A stretch of DNA of 61,909 bases from a virus. The notes under the pieces are model-generated. The model ran no database searches and was not told the DNA's origin. It worked only from the letters and a program-made list of their open reading frames with translations. The stretch is from positions 1-61,909 of the IMG/VR virus record IMGVR_UViG_3300034073_004033; one strand, 5' to 3'. Each line of letters begins with the position of its first letter. The first letter of the stretch is position 1. Made by a program: the position numbers and the translations under genes. Of the stretch, positions 60,020 through 61,909 are shown in pieces.

Positions 60020-60939
60020 TTTGTATCAAAGTAATATTGTAAATCTATTTTACAGGCTTCATTGTCCATTTTTAAAATATATAAAGTTTTGTCTCTAGCT
60101 TCTTCACGCCCATCACAAAAAACAAATTGTAAATTATCATATTTTCTTAATAGTTGTCTCATATTATGGGCTATAAATTCACCAGATGCTTTACCAAATT
60201 TTTGTTTTTGATACATCATATTATTTAAGGTAGACTCAACTACAACCACAATATAACCTTCTAATTTTTTAGCTTTTTGGATCTCACGTTCGAATCTTTC
60301 ACGACCACCACTTAAAGTTCCATATAAATCAGATAAACTTTTTCTTTCTATAGCTAATTTGTTATTAGGGTGAAGTGAGTAATCTCCATACTCTAATTTT
60401 GATTCAATTAAAGTAAGCTCTTCAAAATGAAATGGCTTTTGTTCACGACTATCTACAATAATTTGCGGAGTAGGGGTGAATTGAATTTCTTCAGGAATTT
60501 GATAATTAAATCTGGAATGCAATCCAATTTTTTTACATAAATTATTGTAATCCATTCCAGAAAAAACTTCTATTGTGCTTACTGGTAATAAACAATTTAT
60601 ACTTTGAGCTTCTACTTGACCAGGAGCACTTTCTAAGTTTTTTAAATCGCAATATTGTTTTAATTTACTTTTAAAGTAATCAGCGCACTCTTCTTTAGAA
60701 AGCGTCTTCAACCAATTTTTATAGTTTTTCTTATCAACAAAATCACAAGTAATATATTGATCAAAGGACTTATATTCTAGTTTTTTACCATCAAAACGAT
60801 CAATACGTTTCCAATAAGTTTCAAAATAAGTCTTACAAGAAAGTTTATGATAACTTCTTAAATGCTTTTGTAACTCAGCGAAATAATTAAATTCTTCGCC
60901 ACAAACTTTACATTTTAAGTATATTTTGTTATTATTCAT
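60007..60939 (-). CDS. ERCC4/XPF-type nuclease with N-terminal C2H2 zinc finger
   Basis: The 310-residue protein has an N-terminal zinc finger (C10-x-x-C13...H26-x4-H31 in LKCKVCGEEF and LQKHLRSYHK). Residues 158-270 form an ERCC4-type nuclease: IIVDSREQKPF (D163, R165, E166), LEYGDYSL (D187) and AIERKSLSDL (E198, R199, K200, the G-D-Y...E-R-K hallmark). ERCC4 nucleases cut branched or flap DNA. The gene overlaps the large terminase start by 13 nt and lies 11 nt from the upstream gene. A role in resolving replication branches before packaging is inferred. Confidence 0.85.
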   Translation of the reverse strand: MNNNKIYLKCKVCGEEFNYFAELQKHLRSYHKLSCKTYFETYWKRIDRFDGKKLEYKSFDQYITCDFVDKKNYKNWLKTLSKEECADYFKSKLKQYCDLKNLESAPGQVEAQSINCLLPVSTIEVFSGMDYNNLCKKIGLHSRFNYQIPEEIQFTPTPQIIVDSREQKPFHFEELTLIESKLEYGDYSLHPNNKLAIERKSLSDLYGTLSGGRERFEREIQKAKKLEGYIVVVVESTLNNMMYQKQKFGKASGEFIAHNMRQLLRKYDNLQFVFCDGREEARDKTLYILKMDNEACKIDLQYYFDTKWPL

Positions 60940-60950
60940 AATATATTATA

Positions 60951-61909
60951 TTAGCCTTGCACCATTTCATCAATATCAATTCCACGAATTACTGCTTTTA
61001 ATTCATCCATAGAAGATAAACGTTTAGCCTCTTCTTCGAGATTCTGCTTCTGAGCTTCAGCCAAATTGATAATACTTTTTCGACGTTCTTCGTCTTTCCA
61101 TGCTTGCACTAAATTAAGAATACTTGCGTTTTCTTGTTTTCTTTCTTGTAATTTTTTAGAACGATCATCTACGAGAGATTTATATAATTTATTTTGTCTT
61201 GTGCGACATTGATTATATTCTGTTTGCAAACTACTAATAGCTTCATTCAAGCTCATTTTAATATTGCGGCCCTCATCCTCTTCAGATGCTTGTCTTAATA
61301 ATTGACGCAAGTCTTCTACTTGCTGTAAAATAGTGGAAGCCGTTACAACTTCTGTACAAAGGGTAATAAATTGGTCTAATTCTTCTTGTGTCAAATCATC
61401 TTTATCATAAGTATAACGAATAAAAGCATCTTCAAAGAGTTTTCTATCATCTTCACGACGATACGTATTAATTTGGTAACAAAAACTAAAAGTATTTAAA
61501 TATCTTTGAAGCATTTCCACTTGTTTGAGTTGCATTGCTTTGAGTTTCTTTTCCTCCCAACCCAAATTAAGATATTTATTAATTCTATATAAAGTTTGAT
61601 CCATACGACGCGGCGGGAAATATTCCCCAAGAGGACTTGGGGTGGTATTCTCTGTTTCTTTTGGGGTGTAAACTGTCATGTCCAAATATGTAGGATCTGC
61701 TTTTTGTAGTTTATTAACATATTTGTTGACTTCACGAGATTCGAGACTTAAATGCGTTAAATTATTATTTTTAAATAAAATTTTTGCCATATCAAGATAG
61801 TGCTGATTTTTATAATTATTTTTTATAAATTCTTCTTGATCTTTTGTAAGTGAAACGCGATCTCTTTGAAAAACAGAACGATTTTTATATTCAATATTAT
61901 TGTCTAATA
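60951..61909 (-). CDS. Coiled-coil protein in small-terminase position (partial, start beyond the window)
   Basis: The frame remains open from its stop at 60951 to the window edge. An ATG at 61790 would give 279 residues, but about 39 more codons upstream are in frame and encode VSLTKDQEEFIKNNYKNQHY, continuing smoothly into LDMAKILFKNNNLTHLSLES. Together these resemble a helix-turn-helix, so the real start is probably beyond the window. The rest is a charged coiled coil (about residues 140-270 from the internal ATG) ending in RGIDIDEMVQG. The position upstream of the large terminase suggests a small-terminase or DNA-recognition role, which is inference. Confidence 0.6.
   Translation of the reverse strand, partial: LDNNIEYKNRSVFQRDRVSLTKDQEEFIKNNYKNQHYLDMAKILFKNNNLTHLSLESREVNKYVNKLQKADPTYLDMTVYTPKETENTTPSPLGEYFPPRRMDQTLYRINKYLNLGWEEKKLKAMQLKQVEMLQRYLNTFSFCYQINTYRREDDRKLFEDAFIRYTYDKDDLTQEELDQFITLCTEVVTASTILQQVEDLRQLLRQASEEDEGRNIKMSLNEAISSLQTEYNQCRTRQNKLYKSLVDDRSKKLQERKQENASILNLVQAWKDEERRKSIINLAEAQKQNLEEEAKRLSSMDELKAVIRGIDIDEMVQG

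Noticed and set aside
1-61909. tRNA genes, CRISPR arrays, integrase, transposase or inteins
   Set aside because: I looked for cloverleaf-like GC stretches, regularly spaced repeats, tyrosine/serine recombinase motifs and insertions in the ribonucleotide reductase, recombinase and terminase genes, and saw none.

Overview
The window is part of the genome of a tailed bacteriophage (Caudoviricetes), strongly AT-rich and densely packed with genes. It carries a nearly complete virion-assembly programme: large terminase, portal, prohead protease/scaffold, major capsid protein, tail tube and a 2000-residue tape measure. It also carries a lysis cassette, its own sigma factor, a RecA/UvsX-type recombinase and a B12-dependent ribonucleotide reductase. 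No sheath gene is recognisable, so a long non-contractile tail is the simplest reading, though baseplate genes outside the window could change this. A lipoprotein in the lysis cassette and a heptosyltransferase-type (GT9) enzyme point to a Gram-negative host. No tRNA, CRISPR array, integrase or transposase was seen, and no gene-free stretch exceeds 300 bases.

Layout. (1) 1-6082, minus strand: a glycan-modification block (FkbM-like methyltransferase at the edge, GT32-like, small SAM methyltransferase, GT4, GT2-like) running into a RecA/UvsX-like gene, a Cys-rich small gene and GDP-mannose 4,6-dehydratase. (2) 6054-10997, minus: class II ribonucleotide reductase, small genes, another GT4, an SSB-like protein and a sigma factor. 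(3) 11159-15931, plus: the only plus-strand block, with a membrane protein, a possible nucleic-acid-binding protein, a GT4-DUF4214-half-GT9 protein followed by the other half of the GT9, and a Rad52-like annealing protein. (4) 15924-32874, minus: large tail-tip and fibre-like proteins with poly-serine linkers, Pro-Thr repeats, lectin-like and Ig-like domains. (5) 32880-42182: tape measure, two genes in the tail-chaperone position, tail tube. (6) 42234-49018: head-tail connectors, capsid, decoration-like protein, protease-scaffold. (7) 49062-51012: lysis genes. (8) 51046-56170: propeller/FN3 adhesion proteins. (9) 56172-61909: portal, large terminase, ERCC4-type nuclease and an edge-truncated gene in the small-terminase position. 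Regions 4 to 9 are transcribed right to left, probably as several late units.

Regulation. Two promoter styles are visible. Sigma-70-like boxes lie so close to start codons that several non-structural mRNAs should be leaderless. Late transcription units instead share a GTGTAA element followed by AAGG-rich leaders. Strong hairpin-plus-T-tract terminators follow only the major capsid and tail-tube genes. The most unusual items are a PD-(D/E)XK nuclease-like domain inside the tape measure, bracketed by repeated GYIPNFA-type motifs; a short module (YTVGQ...LLE) shared by two poly-serine proteins; a GT9 enzyme split over two coupled genes; and an SSB-like protein ending in DIPF. Function calls come from motif recognition by eye, without database searches.
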